A DNA stretch of 62,532 nucleotides from an uncultured Bacteroidales bacterium (GTDB taxonomy: Bacteria > Bacteroidota > Bacteroidia > Bacteroidales > UBA932), in the NCBI GenBank assembly GCA_944325495.1, contig CALVAD010000008.1:1-62532 (forward strand). Reading direction: 5' to 3'. The position numbers and the translations under genes are program-made. The notes under the pieces are model-generated. The model was not told the DNA's origin, did not search any database, and saw nothing but the letters and a program-made list of their open reading frames with translations. Below are positions 34,721 through 43,301 of this stretch, in pieces (positions within the stretch are counted from its first letter, which is position 1; every line of letters starts with the position of its first letter).

Positions 34721-34949
34721 ATTGCCGGAAACTGAAATTCATTTGCTACGCCGGCATGTCATATGGTGCGATGGAAGCGGTGCAGCTGCGTCTGATGGAA
34801 CCATTTTCCTTCCATCAGACGCAGGGGCCGATGTTCTGCATTGCTGCATGGCATGGAGGTGAACCAGATGATTTTCATTAAGCTGCTGACGATTTATATA
34901 TGCCGATCATTCAAAGCCGATATTGGGACAAGGTATGCTCTCCCGGGAG
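34721..34949 (+). repeat. 229-base direct repeat element, copy 1
   Basis: About 90 percent identical to 35158-35387 (roughly 95 percent over the first 170 bases). It starts ATTGCCGGAAACTGAAATTC and ends in a half-palindrome CAAGGTATGC-CTC-CGGGAG. Internal pairing: TGCCGG/CCGGCA near the start, and a 13-base perfect hairpin GCGTCTGATGGAA / TTCCATCAGACGC. No protein is conserved between the copies beyond about 40 codons that end at the same stop. Confidence 0.85.
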
Positions 34950-34983
34950 TGATTCTGAAATTATGTATGTGCGCTATGTTTCC

Positions 34984-35067
34984 GAAACATATTGAGCAGC
35001 AGTCATTTGCGCTTCGCTATTGCTCCCAGGTCGGCCTCCGGAAGGCGACTTGGGAGCAATATGTTTC
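34984..35067. repeat. Long palindrome 8 between the two direct-repeat copies
   Basis: Outer arms GAAACATATTG (34984-34994) and CAATATGTTTC (35057-35067), and a competing inner stem of about 18 base pairs from ATTGCTCCCA (35019) to TGGGAGCAAT (35060) with a CCGGA tip. The two structures share the right arm, so they are alternatives. Confidence 0.65.
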
Positions 35068-35157
35068 CCGAAAACACCTCTCCAGATGCCTGGAAGGCCG
35101 TTTTTGCAAAACTCGCCGCTCACAAGTATTTTGGAAACACGGGTCGACATTGACATC

Positions 35158-35387
35158 ATTGCCGGAAACTGAAATTCATTTGCTACGCCGGCATGTCATA
35201 CGGCCCGATGGAAGCGGTGCAGCTGCGTCTGATGGAAGCATTTTCATTCCATCAGGCGCAGGGGCCGATGTTCTGCACTGCTGCATGGCATGGAGCTGAA
35301 CCAGATGATTTTCATTAAGTCGGCGACGATTTACATGTGCCGATCATTCAAAGCTGGCAGCCGTACAAGGTATGCGCTCACGGGAGG
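35158..35387 (+). repeat. 229-base direct repeat element, copy 2
   Basis: Second copy of the element at 34721, in the same orientation, 437 bases downstream. Its internal hairpin keeps pairing: GCGTCTGATGGAA now faces TTCCATCAGGCGC, an A-to-G change that turns an A-T pair into G-T. Its end merges into the left arm of palindrome 9, whose right arm is lacking in copy 1. Confidence 0.85.
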
Positions 35388-35425
35388 CTTTTATACCGCC
35401 TCCCGTGAGCGCATACCTTGTACGG
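35361..35425. repeat. Long palindrome 9, perfect 28-base arms
   Basis: Arms 35361-35388 and 35398-35425 are perfectly complementary over 28 bases, loop TTTTATACC, closing on GGAGGC/GCCTCC. The closing bases and the T-rich start of the loop match the GGC-TTTT type of the family, with a short loop. Confidence 0.85.
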
Positions 35426-35778
35426 CTCTGGACAGGTTGAATCTGCCTTTGTCCGTCGCGTCTTCCGCCGAGCGTCTGTGCATGCCCACGATGCACTGGC
35501 TCCCGCCGCAGTGGTTCGCTATCTGACTGATTTCGGCGCTCGGCGGCGACTGGCGGGCAAAGAAACATAAAAAAGTGACGGAAGTTTCTTATCGAAGCAT
35601 GGAAATATGACAACCGCTGAGCAACTTTGTCCCGTGCCGTCCGTTCCGCCGCTTCGTCATGTCCGGAAGGTCGTTTCCTCCATTGTGGCCGGTTCCGGAT
35701 TCGCGACGACGGACCTGAATCCGCGATAGCCGTGAACGGTGCTGCCGGCACGAATGTTCAACCAAAAACTGTACGACT

Positions 35779-36705
35779 ATGGAAATTTCAACACCTGTCT
35801 ATGTGAACCCCCTGTCGGACTCGGGGTTCAAGGCTATTTTCTGCGACCCGGAGAACAAGCGCGACCTCATCGCCATGCTGAACGTGTTCCTTCGTCCGGC
35901 GGGCAGACATGTGGAGGATTTGGAGTATGCGACGACGGAGCTGCCCGGGGTGACACTGTCGAACAAGGCGTCGCGCGTTGACCTGCGGTGTACGGACGAG
36001 ACGGGCCGGAGGTTCATCGTGGAGGTGCAGCGCAGCGCTCAGCCGCGCTTCTTCCGCCGCTGCGTGTACTACGCCTCGCGGATCTACGCTTTAGGGTCCG
36101 AGCGAGGTGACGGGCAGAGGTACGAACTGCTGCCGGTGTACTTCGTGGCTCTGACGGACCGTGACTTCGGCTTCGAGAGGAGCAGGCGCGAGTGGAGGGA
36201 GCACTACACTTCGGTGTACACATTCAGGGAAAAGTGCACGGGGCAGGAGGAGGATGAGACAATTTCGATTATCTTTGTGGAACTGAACCGTTTCGGGAAG
36301 GTGCGTTACGAGGAGTGTGCGACGGACGAGGAGCGATGGTGCTGGACGCTGAAGAACATGGCCGGGATAGGGCGGTCGCCAGATGAGGCCGGAGCCACGC
36401 TGATGCTGCTTCCGGAGCTTGAGCACCTTCTGGAGTCCGGACGGATAGCCGGGTTCAGCAAGGACAAGAGAGCCAAATACGATGCGGACATGATAACGGA
36501 GATGGACTATCAGAACATACTCGCCACTGCGAGGGAGCAGGGGCATGATGCCGGATTTGCTGAAGGCGAATCCAAAGGCCATGCGGCCGGATTTGCCGAA
36601 GGAAAGCTGGAGGTTGCCAGGAAGCTGCTTGCGTCCGGAATGTCCGGAGAGCAGGTCGCGGAGTTAACCGGCCTGACGGCCGAACAGCTGGAGAAGCTGA
36701 ATTAG
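35779..36705 (+). CDS. Rpn-family recombination-promoting nuclease / PDDEXK transposase-like protein
   Basis: A 308-residue protein of the Rpn/YhgA-like family (PD-(D/E)XK nuclease transposase). The N-terminal PVYVNPLSDSGFKAIFCDPENK entry and the nuclease core D68...E82-x-Q84 in RVDLRCTDETGRRFIVEVQ match the family, which uses Gln or Lys at the last position. The C-terminus has the usual tandem AGFAEGESKGHAAGFAEGK and the helical VARKLLASGMSGEQVAELTG stretch. Relatives cut DNA and stimulate RecA-independent recombination; some are linked to phage defence. No terminal repeats or other transposition gene is present. Codon use is GC-rich, unlike the flanking lipoproteins. Confidence 0.9.
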   Translation: MEISTPVYVNPLSDSGFKAIFCDPENKRDLIAMLNVFLRPAGRHVEDLEYATTELPGVTLSNKASRVDLRCTDETGRRFIVEVQRSAQPRFFRRCVYYASRIYALGSERGDGQRYELLPVYFVALTDRDFGFERSRREWREHYTSVYTFREKCTGQEEDETISIIFVELNRFGKVRYEECATDEERWCWTLKNMAGIGRSPDEAGATLMLLPELEHLLESGRIAGFSKDKRAKYDADMITEMDYQNILATAREQGHDAGFAEGESKGHAAGFAEGKLEVARKLLASGMSGEQVAELTGLTAEQLEKLN

Positions 36706-37058
36706 AATCCGACAGGAATAAAGCTCTTGAGTGCCGGGGCGAGCCCTGCTGACGCTGTCCCGGCGCAGTTGTCGCGGATGGTCCTCGACAAACAAGCTGT
36801 CGCCATGGTCCGACCGTTCTGCAGAACTTCAGACCCGATAGAACGGATTTGTTATATTTCCGAAGGATAAACCGACAAAGATTTACGAATCGTCAGCGAA
36901 TGAGGGAAAAATCGGAAATAATTGAAGTGTAGGCATACAAATATTTGTCATTCAACGGATTGTTCCGTATCGCCATTTATCCGGAATTATTTCTTTAGTT
37001 TAATAAATTTCTTTATTTTTGAGCCATTAAAACATTTATCAACAAAATTTTTTGAGTC
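36706..37058. other. AT-rich gap before the second BACON lipoprotein
   Basis: No gene. A weak hairpin GCCGGG/CCCGGC (36733-36764) follows the Rpn gene. The last 65 bases carry the -7 box TATTTTTG (37014-37021) and the GTTTAATAAA, TTCTTTA and ATCAACAAAATTT blocks shared with the leader of the 31588 gene. The rest shows nothing I can name. Confidence 0.5.
37014..37021 (+). promoter_or_regulatory. Promoter -7 box for BACON lipoprotein 2
   Basis: TATTTTTG matches TAnnTTTG and predicts a leader of about 34 bases. The homologous position before paralogue 1 reads TACATTTA. Confidence 0.5.
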
Positions 37059-38744
37059 ATGAGAAAATCAATGTTTTATTCCATGCTTGGCATGGCGGCC
37101 CTGTTCCTCATGAACGGATGCCAGAAGCCGGCAGAGGAAGCTCCTGATCCGGTCATCAATCTTGATGTGACTGAAGGCAGGTACGAAGTTCCCGCCGCAG
37201 GAGGAGAGGTTAAGATCGCTTACTCCGTAGAGAACCCCGTCGAGGGAGTTTCTCTCAAGGTTTCAGCCGCACCCAACGACTGGGCTACGGGTTTCAAGGC
37301 TGACGGTACGAATATCATTGTCAATGTCACCCCCAAGCTCGATCTCGATGCCGAAAGGTCAGTAGAGGTCACAGCATCCTATACGGGAGCCGTTGATGTC
37401 ACCTTCACTCTGGTGCAGGTGCCCGACGACGCTAGCAAGCGTCCTTCGCTCAAAGTCGAGCCTTCCACCTATGAAGCCGCTGCGGAAGGCGGTACCGGTT
37501 CAGTGAAGTATACTCTGACCAATCCCGTCGAGGGCGCCGAGCTAAGCGTGGCTCTTGCCGATGCGGAGGACAGCTGGGTCAGCAACCTTGCCATAAATGA
37601 GACCGACGGAACCGTGACTTTCGATGTAGCGGAGAATACGACCGTCAGAGAAAGGTCCGCCGTAGTCAATGTAACTTATACTGCCCTTTCCAATCCTGTA
37701 AGCTTCACCATAGCGCAGTCTGCCCCTGAGGAAGCATTCAAAGTGAATGACAATTGGACTGTAAGCTATGGCGGACGCGACAATGATCCTGAATATGGTG
37801 TTACCGACTATATAAATGTCGAATCATCGGACGATGAAAGGTATTTCGTGGCTGTGTTCGATAGGGCAACATTCGATCAATATGGTATAGCGACCGTCGC
37901 CGAGAATTCTCTCTCAAATAATATCGCATTATATGGCGAGGATCAGTTCCTGCAGTATCTTACCTATGTAGGAGAGGCATCTGTTGCATATGTGCCTTTC
38001 GATGCCGGAGTCGAATATGTTGCGATAGCAATTGGTGTAAGCGACGATTGTGATCTGACAGGCCTTTACAAGGTGTCCGAACCGTTCGAACCCGAGGAAC
38101 TCGAAGCTTCCGAGGCATACAATAAATGGATCGGAGACTGGAAGTTTGTCGGAGCGAACAACGCCGAATTCGATATCACGCTCTCTGCTGCATCTCCTGA
38201 GGTTTCATATACCATGACCGGATGGATGCCCGATGCATTCACGGAGGAGATACCTGTTACGGTTAATTACGATAGTGCGACCGGCTCATTGATCTTCGAC
38301 TCCAACATGGATCTTGGAGGAATTGTAACTCAAGGCGAACAATGTACTTTAGGATTCTATGGTATCGCCAATGCTTCTGGCAATCAGACCGTGCTTATCG
38401 GCTATGATATTGCAACCGCAACTTTGGGCGCAACCGAAACTGAAGCGACTGTCGTTGGACATACCCATCAACTTTCGAATGGTGCTACAGGAGAGATATT
38501 CAATATGCAGTACATAGGTGTTCCTGATGATCAGGCATCATCAAGTGTTTGGGTGTACTATGATCAGAATTTAGTTCCTACGTTCCCTGCTACCATGACC
38601 AAGGTCGAGACAAGCGGAACAAGCATGTCGGTGGGCGTTCTGAAGGATATCAGGGCACTTGACAAGCAGATCATGGCTTCTGCCAGTGGTAAAATCAATA
38701 CCCACAGGATGCTTTCTCCCAAGATGGCAAGAATCGCAAGATAA
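37059..38744 (+). CDS. BACON lipoprotein (paralogue 2)
   Basis: A 561-residue lipoprotein (lipobox FLMNGC, Cys21, followed by QKPAEEAP). Two BACON domains come first (about 32-122 and 132-225, both with the VEGVSL/VEGAEL and VTFTLVQ/VSFTIAQ strands), then the NW domain (about 228-350, NDNWTVSYGGR to SEPFEPEE), then the lipocalin-like C-terminal domain from YNKWIGDW (about 353) to FPATMTKVE, and a tail ending KMARIAR. It lacks the repeats and Fn3 part of paralogue 1. Signal sequence and promoter are closely related to paralogue 1. Function unknown; surface glycan binding is a guess from the BACON domains. Confidence 0.85.
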   Translation: MRKSMFYSMLGMAALFLMNGCQKPAEEAPDPVINLDVTEGRYEVPAAGGEVKIAYSVENPVEGVSLKVSAAPNDWATGFKADGTNIIVNVTPKLDLDAERSVEVTASYTGAVDVTFTLVQVPDDASKRPSLKVEPSTYEAAAEGGTGSVKYTLTNPVEGAELSVALADAEDSWVSNLAINETDGTVTFDVAENTTVRERSAVVNVTYTALSNPVSFTIAQSAPEEAFKVNDNWTVSYGGRDNDPEYGVTDYINVESSDDERYFVAVFDRATFDQYGIATVAENSLSNNIALYGEDQFLQYLTYVGEASVAYVPFDAGVEYVAIAIGVSDDCDLTGLYKVSEPFEPEELEASEAYNKWIGDWKFVGANNAEFDITLSAASPEVSYTMTGWMPDAFTEEIPVTVNYDSATGSLIFDSNMDLGGIVTQGEQCTLGFYGIANASGNQTVLIGYDIATATLGATETEATVVGHTHQLSNGATGEIFNMQYIGVPDDQASSSVWVYYDQNLVPTFPATMTKVETSGTSMSVGVLKDIRALDKQIMASASGKINTHRMLSPKMARIAR

Positions 38745-38768
38745 TCCTCTTGCTTTCCATACCATGAT

Positions 38769-38806
38769 GACAGGCCGGGCCGCTTTTGGTCCGGCCTTGT
38801 CTTGTA
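38769..38806 (+). terminator. Intrinsic terminator after BACON lipoprotein 2
   Basis: The stem GACAGGCCGG / CCGGCCTTGTC (38769-38801, one bulge, inner CC/GG pairs and a TTTT tip) follows the gene, with a short T-containing tail CTTGT. Confidence 0.6.
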
Positions 38807-38828
38807 GTTGTTCTCGATCCGGCTTGTC

Positions 38829-38932
38829 TTTGGCGGCCTGGAGGGAAACAGGCGGAAGGTCTCCGGACCGGGCGGTCGGCCTCGGCGGCTGCCGAATGCG
38901 TTTCGGCCCTCCAGTCACTTAGGACGCCAAAG
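38829..38932. repeat. Long intergenic palindrome 10 (imperfect, branched)
   Basis: Outer TTTGGCG/CGCCAAA, then CTGGAGGG (38838-38845) with CCCTCCAG (38907-38914), then AAAC/GTTT, enclosing a very GC-rich 50-base interior able to form several small hairpins. Extra bases on the right arm make the stem asymmetrical. Confidence 0.55.
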
Positions 38933-39042
38933 CTTGTTGCAAAAGCGTTCAATGAATTTTCCGCTCATAATACAAGCAATGTTGATAAGATTTTTTATTT
39001 TTATGACAGCAAAAAATTCCATCAACTAATTATAGTATTATT

Positions 39043-41112
39043 ATGAAGAACAAATCGTTTTTTGCGTCCGTCGCCGGACTTGCGGTGCTGTTCCTCGTGA
39101 ACGCATGCCAGAAACCCGCGATGGAAGAACCGAGCATCATGCTTAGCTTGAGCTCCGTTCCCGTGACGGCCGAAGGAGGGGACTTCGACGTCGCGTTCAA
39201 GGTTTCCAACCCCCCCGCAGATAACGGAGCCGTGACCGCAGAGCTTGCGGATCCGAACGCGGCGGAGTGGGTGACCGGTCTCACGGTCAACGAGGAGAAG
39301 TCCACTGTCGAATTCCATGTGGAGCCTAGCAAGACACCTGAGCAGCGGACGGCCGAGGTGACAGTGTCCTGCGCGGGAGCCGAGGATGCCAGCTTCACGA
39401 TCGTCCAGGAACCCGGCGTGCCCGATCCCTTCACCTTCACGCTCAAGGACAAGTCCTTCAAATCCGTAACCTTCGACCTGATTCCCGAAGACAAGGACAT
39501 GTACTATTTCACGGCGTTTACGACCCAGTCATATCTCGACGCCTATGGGCTGACGACGGACGAAGCCCTGTATCAGGACGACATCGATTACTATGGCAGC
39601 AATTTCGGCAACAATCTCGCGCAGGGCGACCAGACGGACATCACCTACGACGCCAGAATCATCCCTGCGACGGACTATGTCGCCTATGTCTACGGAGTGG
39701 ATCCTGACTCCTATGAGAGGCTGACCGACATAGTCTATCTGAAGGTCACCACGGACCAGGTCGAGCTGGTTGACGTCGATTTCTCCATAGATGTCGTCAA
39801 GGACGGAGCCGGCTTCACCTTCTCGGTCGATCCCGGGACCTACGACGGCTATTGGAACGCATTGTGCGTGGAGACGGCTTCTCTGGATCCGGAGGTATCG
39901 CTCTTCGAGCTGGTAAGCTCCGCATGGAACAACCAGGCCGCCGCCTATTTGAGCTATGGCTATGCGCCAGAGGTGATTCTCGAGCAACTGTGTCTGAAAG
40001 GCGCCAACGGATCTCTGTCTTTCCAGAATATCAAGCCTGAAACTGCTTATACCGTCATAGTATTCGCTGTCAATTCGGATGCGTTCGCAAGTTCGGAGCC
40101 TGCTGTGGTGGAGGTGACCACCGGGGCGGTATCCGCATCGGACAATGAGATCGAGGTTTCCGTTGACAGGGTAAGCGGCAGTACCGCCATGCTCCATATC
40201 GCCACGAGCAATGATGACCCCTATGGCTTCATGATTCTTGACGCCGTATCCGTGGATGGCATGAGCGACGAAGAGATTCTTGCGGAGCTTATCGCCGGCA
40301 ATGAGTTCTATACCAATGAAGGTCCGCTTGATACGAAGTTCACCGGGATGGAGCCGGAACATTCATACAAGGCCGTAGCCTTCGGATACGAAGCCGGTGA
40401 AGCGACGACAGGCCTGTCCAGCTGCGATTTCACCACGACGGCAGGCGTAAGCGGCAGCATAGACTTCGAACTCCGCTTCGATGATTACTATGACATTGCA
40501 GCGACTGCGGATGCGCTCACCGCGGCAGGCTACGCCGAGGACGGAAAATATGTCGCATCTCTCGCGGCGGACGCTGACTGTCTGATGCCCGTGACGCCCG
40601 TTACCGATCCCGAGGTAGGCACCTTCTACTATGTCATCCTGTCGGATCTGCCCGGCAATCATGCCGACGATGACACCTACCTTAACTTCCTGATGTCAAG
40701 CGGCAACAGTATGGATGCAACATACTACCGTCTGCCTTATGATTCGCCCATGTTCGCCATAGGCGTGGCGTTCGACGACTTCGGCCAGCCCGGACCCGTA
40801 TGGAAGAGCGATTCGTTCACATTGACTGAAGACGGAGTCTCCGATCCTCAGGGATTCGTGGATTACCTGTATCCTCCTCTCAAGTCCGCATCCGCGCTCC
40901 GCGCCGAGACGCCCAAGGCGGCGGCCGCTATCGGCAGCATCGACGCTTCACCCGAAGCGGAACATTTCGCGCCCGTTGCGATTGAAAGGCAGCCCGCAGT
41001 CTACAATGGTGGCGAGGCGGTCATAAGCTACCTTCCCGCCAGAGGGAATCTGGCAGGGACGGACGCGATGCAGCTTGAAGCCGGCAAGACCGGCAGGCTT
41101 GTGCGCAAATAG
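39043..41112 (+). CDS. BACON lipoprotein with Fn3-like domains (paralogue 3)
   Basis: A 689-residue lipoprotein (lipobox FLVNAC, Cys22, then QKPAMEEP). After one BACON domain (about 32-125) comes an Fn3-like domain (about 128-240, FTFTLKDKSFKSVTFDLIPE to YVYGVDPDSYERLTD) homologous to the one at residues 401-512 of paralogue 1, then two more Fn3-like sandwiches (about 245-362 and 366-470) and a final beta domain (about 475-620). A low-complexity linker leads to a basic end TGRLVRK. It lacks the NW and lipocalin-like domains of the other two. Codon use is GC-richer than in paralogue 1. Ligand unknown. Confidence 0.83.
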   Translation: MKNKSFFASVAGLAVLFLVNACQKPAMEEPSIMLSLSSVPVTAEGGDFDVAFKVSNPPADNGAVTAELADPNAAEWVTGLTVNEEKSTVEFHVEPSKTPEQRTAEVTVSCAGAEDASFTIVQEPGVPDPFTFTLKDKSFKSVTFDLIPEDKDMYYFTAFTTQSYLDAYGLTTDEALYQDDIDYYGSNFGNNLAQGDQTDITYDARIIPATDYVAYVYGVDPDSYERLTDIVYLKVTTDQVELVDVDFSIDVVKDGAGFTFSVDPGTYDGYWNALCVETASLDPEVSLFELVSSAWNNQAAAYLSYGYAPEVILEQLCLKGANGSLSFQNIKPETAYTVIVFAVNSDAFASSEPAVVEVTTGAVSASDNEIEVSVDRVSGSTAMLHIATSNDDPYGFMILDAVSVDGMSDEEILAELIAGNEFYTNEGPLDTKFTGMEPEHSYKAVAFGYEAGEATTGLSSCDFTTTAGVSGSIDFELRFDDYYDIAATADALTAAGYAEDGKYVASLAADADCLMPVTPVTDPEVGTFYYVILSDLPGNHADDDTYLNFLMSSGNSMDATYYRLPYDSPMFAIGVAFDDFGQPGPVWKSDSFTLTEDGVSDPQGFVDYLYPPLKSASALRAETPKAAAAIGSIDASPEAEHFAPVAIERQPAVYNGGEAVISYLPARGNLAGTDAMQLEAGKTGRLVRK

Positions 41113-41143
41113 CACCACGCGCGCGTTCCCTCGTGGATAAGGG

Positions 41144-41182
41144 AAACCCCGGAAGTCCAATCGGGCTTCCGGGGTTTCTTCT
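41144..41182. terminator. Terminator between BACON lipoprotein 3 and the redox operon
   Basis: A perfect 12-base stem AAACCCCGGAAG / CTTCCGGGGTTT (41144-41177, 10-base loop). It is followed by CTTCT on the plus strand. Placed between convergent genes, it may serve both, though the minus side lacks a long T run. Confidence 0.8.
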
Positions 41183-41200
41183 GTTATATGCGCCTGCTTT

Positions 41201-42784
41201 CTAAAGCGAAGCTATCAGCGAGAGGTTGATGCCGGTGTATGCCGGGGTGAATCTGCATACGCCGCCGGAGCACATGTAGCCTTCGCGGAAGCGGCCGGCA
41301 TTGATCGCACAGCGTATCTTGCCGCGCGAGTAGCTGACGCTGCCGCTGGGGTAGTGGGTGCCGGTGTCACCGTAGTTCCACATGTCCTGGACGGCGACGC
41401 TCCAGTTGGGAGCGAAATTGTATTCGAGCAGGACAGCGGCCCAGTTTCCGTGGTCGTTGAGGTCGCCGAAGAGGTGCTGCAGCTCCATGCGCAGCGAATT
41501 CTTGCGGTCGAAGCGGTAGGTCATGTCGGCCACTATAGCGTGGGAGTTCAGGATGTCCTCGCCCTGCAGCTGTGTGCGTTCGTTGTAGGTCTGCCAGCTG
41601 TAGAGCAGTATCAGCTTGAAGTCGCGTCCGAACCAGCGTTCGATGTCGAGCGTGAGGTCTCGGAAGAGAAGCGGATCCTCTCCGTCGGTGATCTGCTGGC
41701 TTTTATACCAGCTCGAGAAGTTCGCATGCACCTTCATGCCTTTCCTGCCGCCGATCGCCGTGCCCCTGCGGAAATTGTAATAGAGGTCGGCTTGTCCTCC
41801 GATCTCGTCGCTTTGTGCGCTGTAGGGCTTGAGCGACGCGAGCATGTAGGTGTGCTGCTGGGTCAGAGCGGGCACATAGTTGATGTAGGTGTACATGTCG
41901 CTTTCGTTGCGCAGTCCCTGGAAGAACGGGTTGTCGAGCTTGCGGAAAGTCAGCAGGGCGCCGAAGCCGCCGCCGGTGTAGCTCATGTCGACCTGTATGG
42001 CCCTGCTGCGCCCTTCGTTGAGCTGATTGTAGAAGGCGGGGTCGCTGTTGCGGTCCACGTATTCCCCCTTGATCTGGAATCCGTCGTAGCCGAGCAGCAG
42101 GCGGCCGGAGTATCCGGTGGAATGCGGAGACCACGAGGGGTCGGCATTCGAAGGCTGGGCCTCGTATTTGTCGACAACGCTGCCTTCTAGGACTATGCTC
42201 ATCCTGTCCATGTTCAGCAGCCTCGACAGGGAGAACGAAAGGTCAGCGCCGGAAACCATGGCGTCGGAGTACTCCCTGATATCGCGCACACGGCCGTAGA
42301 GCCCCCTGACATTCAGGAAGTCTCCGAAGTTGTATGCGGCGCGTATTCCCTGAAGGGCGTTGTTGACACCGAGTTCGCGGTCCTCGTAGGTCCTGAACAG
42401 CAGCCCGCTGCCGAACTGCTCGTAGAGACTGCCGACCCGGATGTCCCAGCCGTTGGATGCGAATCCTACATAAAGGTCGTAGGTCAGGAAATTCTGTCCG
42501 GAGAGAGTCCCGCTGAAGTAGCCGGTGAGAGCGGGAAGATAGCCTTCGAGCTGGACTCCGGCGGTAAAGCCGCCTTTGGCGTAGTCGAGCTTGAGGTAGT
42601 TGTTGGAGCCGAAGCGGCCTTCGGGTGCTGTCGCTCCCGTGGCGGCGTCGTCGAAGTAGTAGGTGGTGTTGGTCTCGAAGCTGGCGGAGAGGCTGCCTCT
42701 GTCGTCAGAACCGGCATGGAGCGCGGCTGACGGCAGTAACAGCAGCCCGAAAACGCACAGCATCGTCGTGCGATGTGTTTTCAT
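41201..42784 (-). CDS. DUF6029-type outer-membrane beta-barrel protein
   Basis: A 527-residue secreted protein (signal peptide about 1-24, ending ALHAG) made almost entirely of amphipathic strands with aromatic girdles, as in a large outer-membrane barrel; it ends in a strand (GINLSLIASL). The IRVGSLYEQFGSGLLFRTYEDRELGVNNAL stretch near residue 115 and the organisation match the DUF6029 family, which in Bacteroidales lies beside a thioredoxin and an Omp28-like protein, as here. It is the last gene of the minus-strand redox operon, 16 bases after tlpA. Whether it moves substrate for the redox proteins or helps their secretion is unknown. Confidence 0.8.
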   Translation of the reverse strand: MKTHRTTMLCVFGLLLLPSAALHAGSDDRGSLSASFETNTTYYFDDAATGATAPEGRFGSNNYLKLDYAKGGFTAGVQLEGYLPALTGYFSGTLSGQNFLTYDLYVGFASNGWDIRVGSLYEQFGSGLLFRTYEDRELGVNNALQGIRAAYNFGDFLNVRGLYGRVRDIREYSDAMVSGADLSFSLSRLLNMDRMSIVLEGSVVDKYEAQPSNADPSWSPHSTGYSGRLLLGYDGFQIKGEYVDRNSDPAFYNQLNEGRSRAIQVDMSYTGGGFGALLTFRKLDNPFFQGLRNESDMYTYINYVPALTQQHTYMLASLKPYSAQSDEIGGQADLYYNFRRGTAIGGRKGMKVHANFSSWYKSQQITDGEDPLLFRDLTLDIERWFGRDFKLILLYSWQTYNERTQLQGEDILNSHAIVADMTYRFDRKNSLRMELQHLFGDLNDHGNWAAVLLEYNFAPNWSVAVQDMWNYGDTGTHYPSGSVSYSRGKIRCAINAGRFREGYMCSGGVCRFTPAYTGINLSLIASL

Positions 42785-42800
42785 TTCAGATCCTCCTTCA

Positions 42801-43301
42801 TTATTCCTGCAGTTCGAGAATCTTGTCGAAAAGTTCCTCCTCGCTGCCGGGGGTGTAGCTCAAGTGGGTGAACACGATGTTGCCGTCCTTGTCGAGCACG
42901 AAGGTGGTAGGTTCGGTCTGAACGTTCATGGCTCTCGAAAGGTCACCGTTCTCGTCGAGATAGTAGCTGAAGTCGTTCCACCCGCGGCCAGTTACCATCG
43001 GCGCGACTTTCGATGAGGAGCGGGCGTCGTCCCTGGCGACGGCCACGATCTTGAAATCGGCCTCCTCTATCCAGTCGACATAGGCGTCGTTCAATGCCCC
43101 GAGTTCCTGCAGGCAGGCGTGGCATGTTGTGCTCCAGAACGACAGGATCACCGGCGTGGAGCCGTCCAGCACGGAGCGTATGCTGCATGTCTGTCCGTCG
43201 AGCTGCTTGACTTCCACGTCGGGAAGGCTGTTCTGGGCGCCGGCCAGAACGGGCAGCAGGCAGAGTGCTGCGCTGATGATTGATTTAGTCTTCATATTCA
43301 T
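42801..43301 (-). CDS. TlpA/ResA-family periplasmic thiol-disulfide oxidoreductase
   Basis: A 166-residue exported thioredoxin-fold protein (signal peptide to about residue 22, VLAGAQ). The active site is CHAC in LSFWSTTCHACLQEL, a variant of the usual CPPC or CGPC, which would shift its redox potential. The central VAVARDD and the cis-Pro region TEPTTFVLDKDGNIVF are typical of TlpA. It overlaps the Omp28-like gene by 17 bases; a second ATG lies at 43295. It is the third gene of the DsbD-alpha/Omp28/TlpA/DUF6029 set and probably accepts electrons passed across the membrane by a DsbD-like protein coded elsewhere. Confidence 0.88.
   Translation of the reverse strand: MNMKTKSIISAALCLLPVLAGAQNSLPDVEVKQLDGQTCSIRSVLDGSTPVILSFWSTTCHACLQELGALNDAYVDWIEEADFKIVAVARDDARSSSKVAPMVTGRGWNDFSYYLDENGDLSRAMNVQTEPTTFVLDKDGNIVFTHLSYTPGSEEELFDKILELQE

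Larger units (their letters stand above)
34491..35778. other. Non-coding accessory gap with a direct repeat and two palindromes
   Basis: Almost 1.3 kb without a credible gene; the open frames here are short, lack signals, and run through the repeats. It contains the two copies of a 229-base element (34721 and 35158), palindromes at 34984-35067 and 35361-35425, and an unrelated 350-base stretch before the Rpn gene. It looks like a spot where elements have accumulated. Confidence 0.6.

Noticed and set aside
34841-35299. Open frames running through the 229-base direct repeats
   Set aside because: Not conserved between the two copies beyond about 40 codons, no start signals, and they read across palindromes.
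35779-36705. Rpn gene as a complete insertion sequence
   Set aside because: No terminal inverted repeats, target duplications or partner gene are visible; treated as a nuclease gene in an accessory spot.
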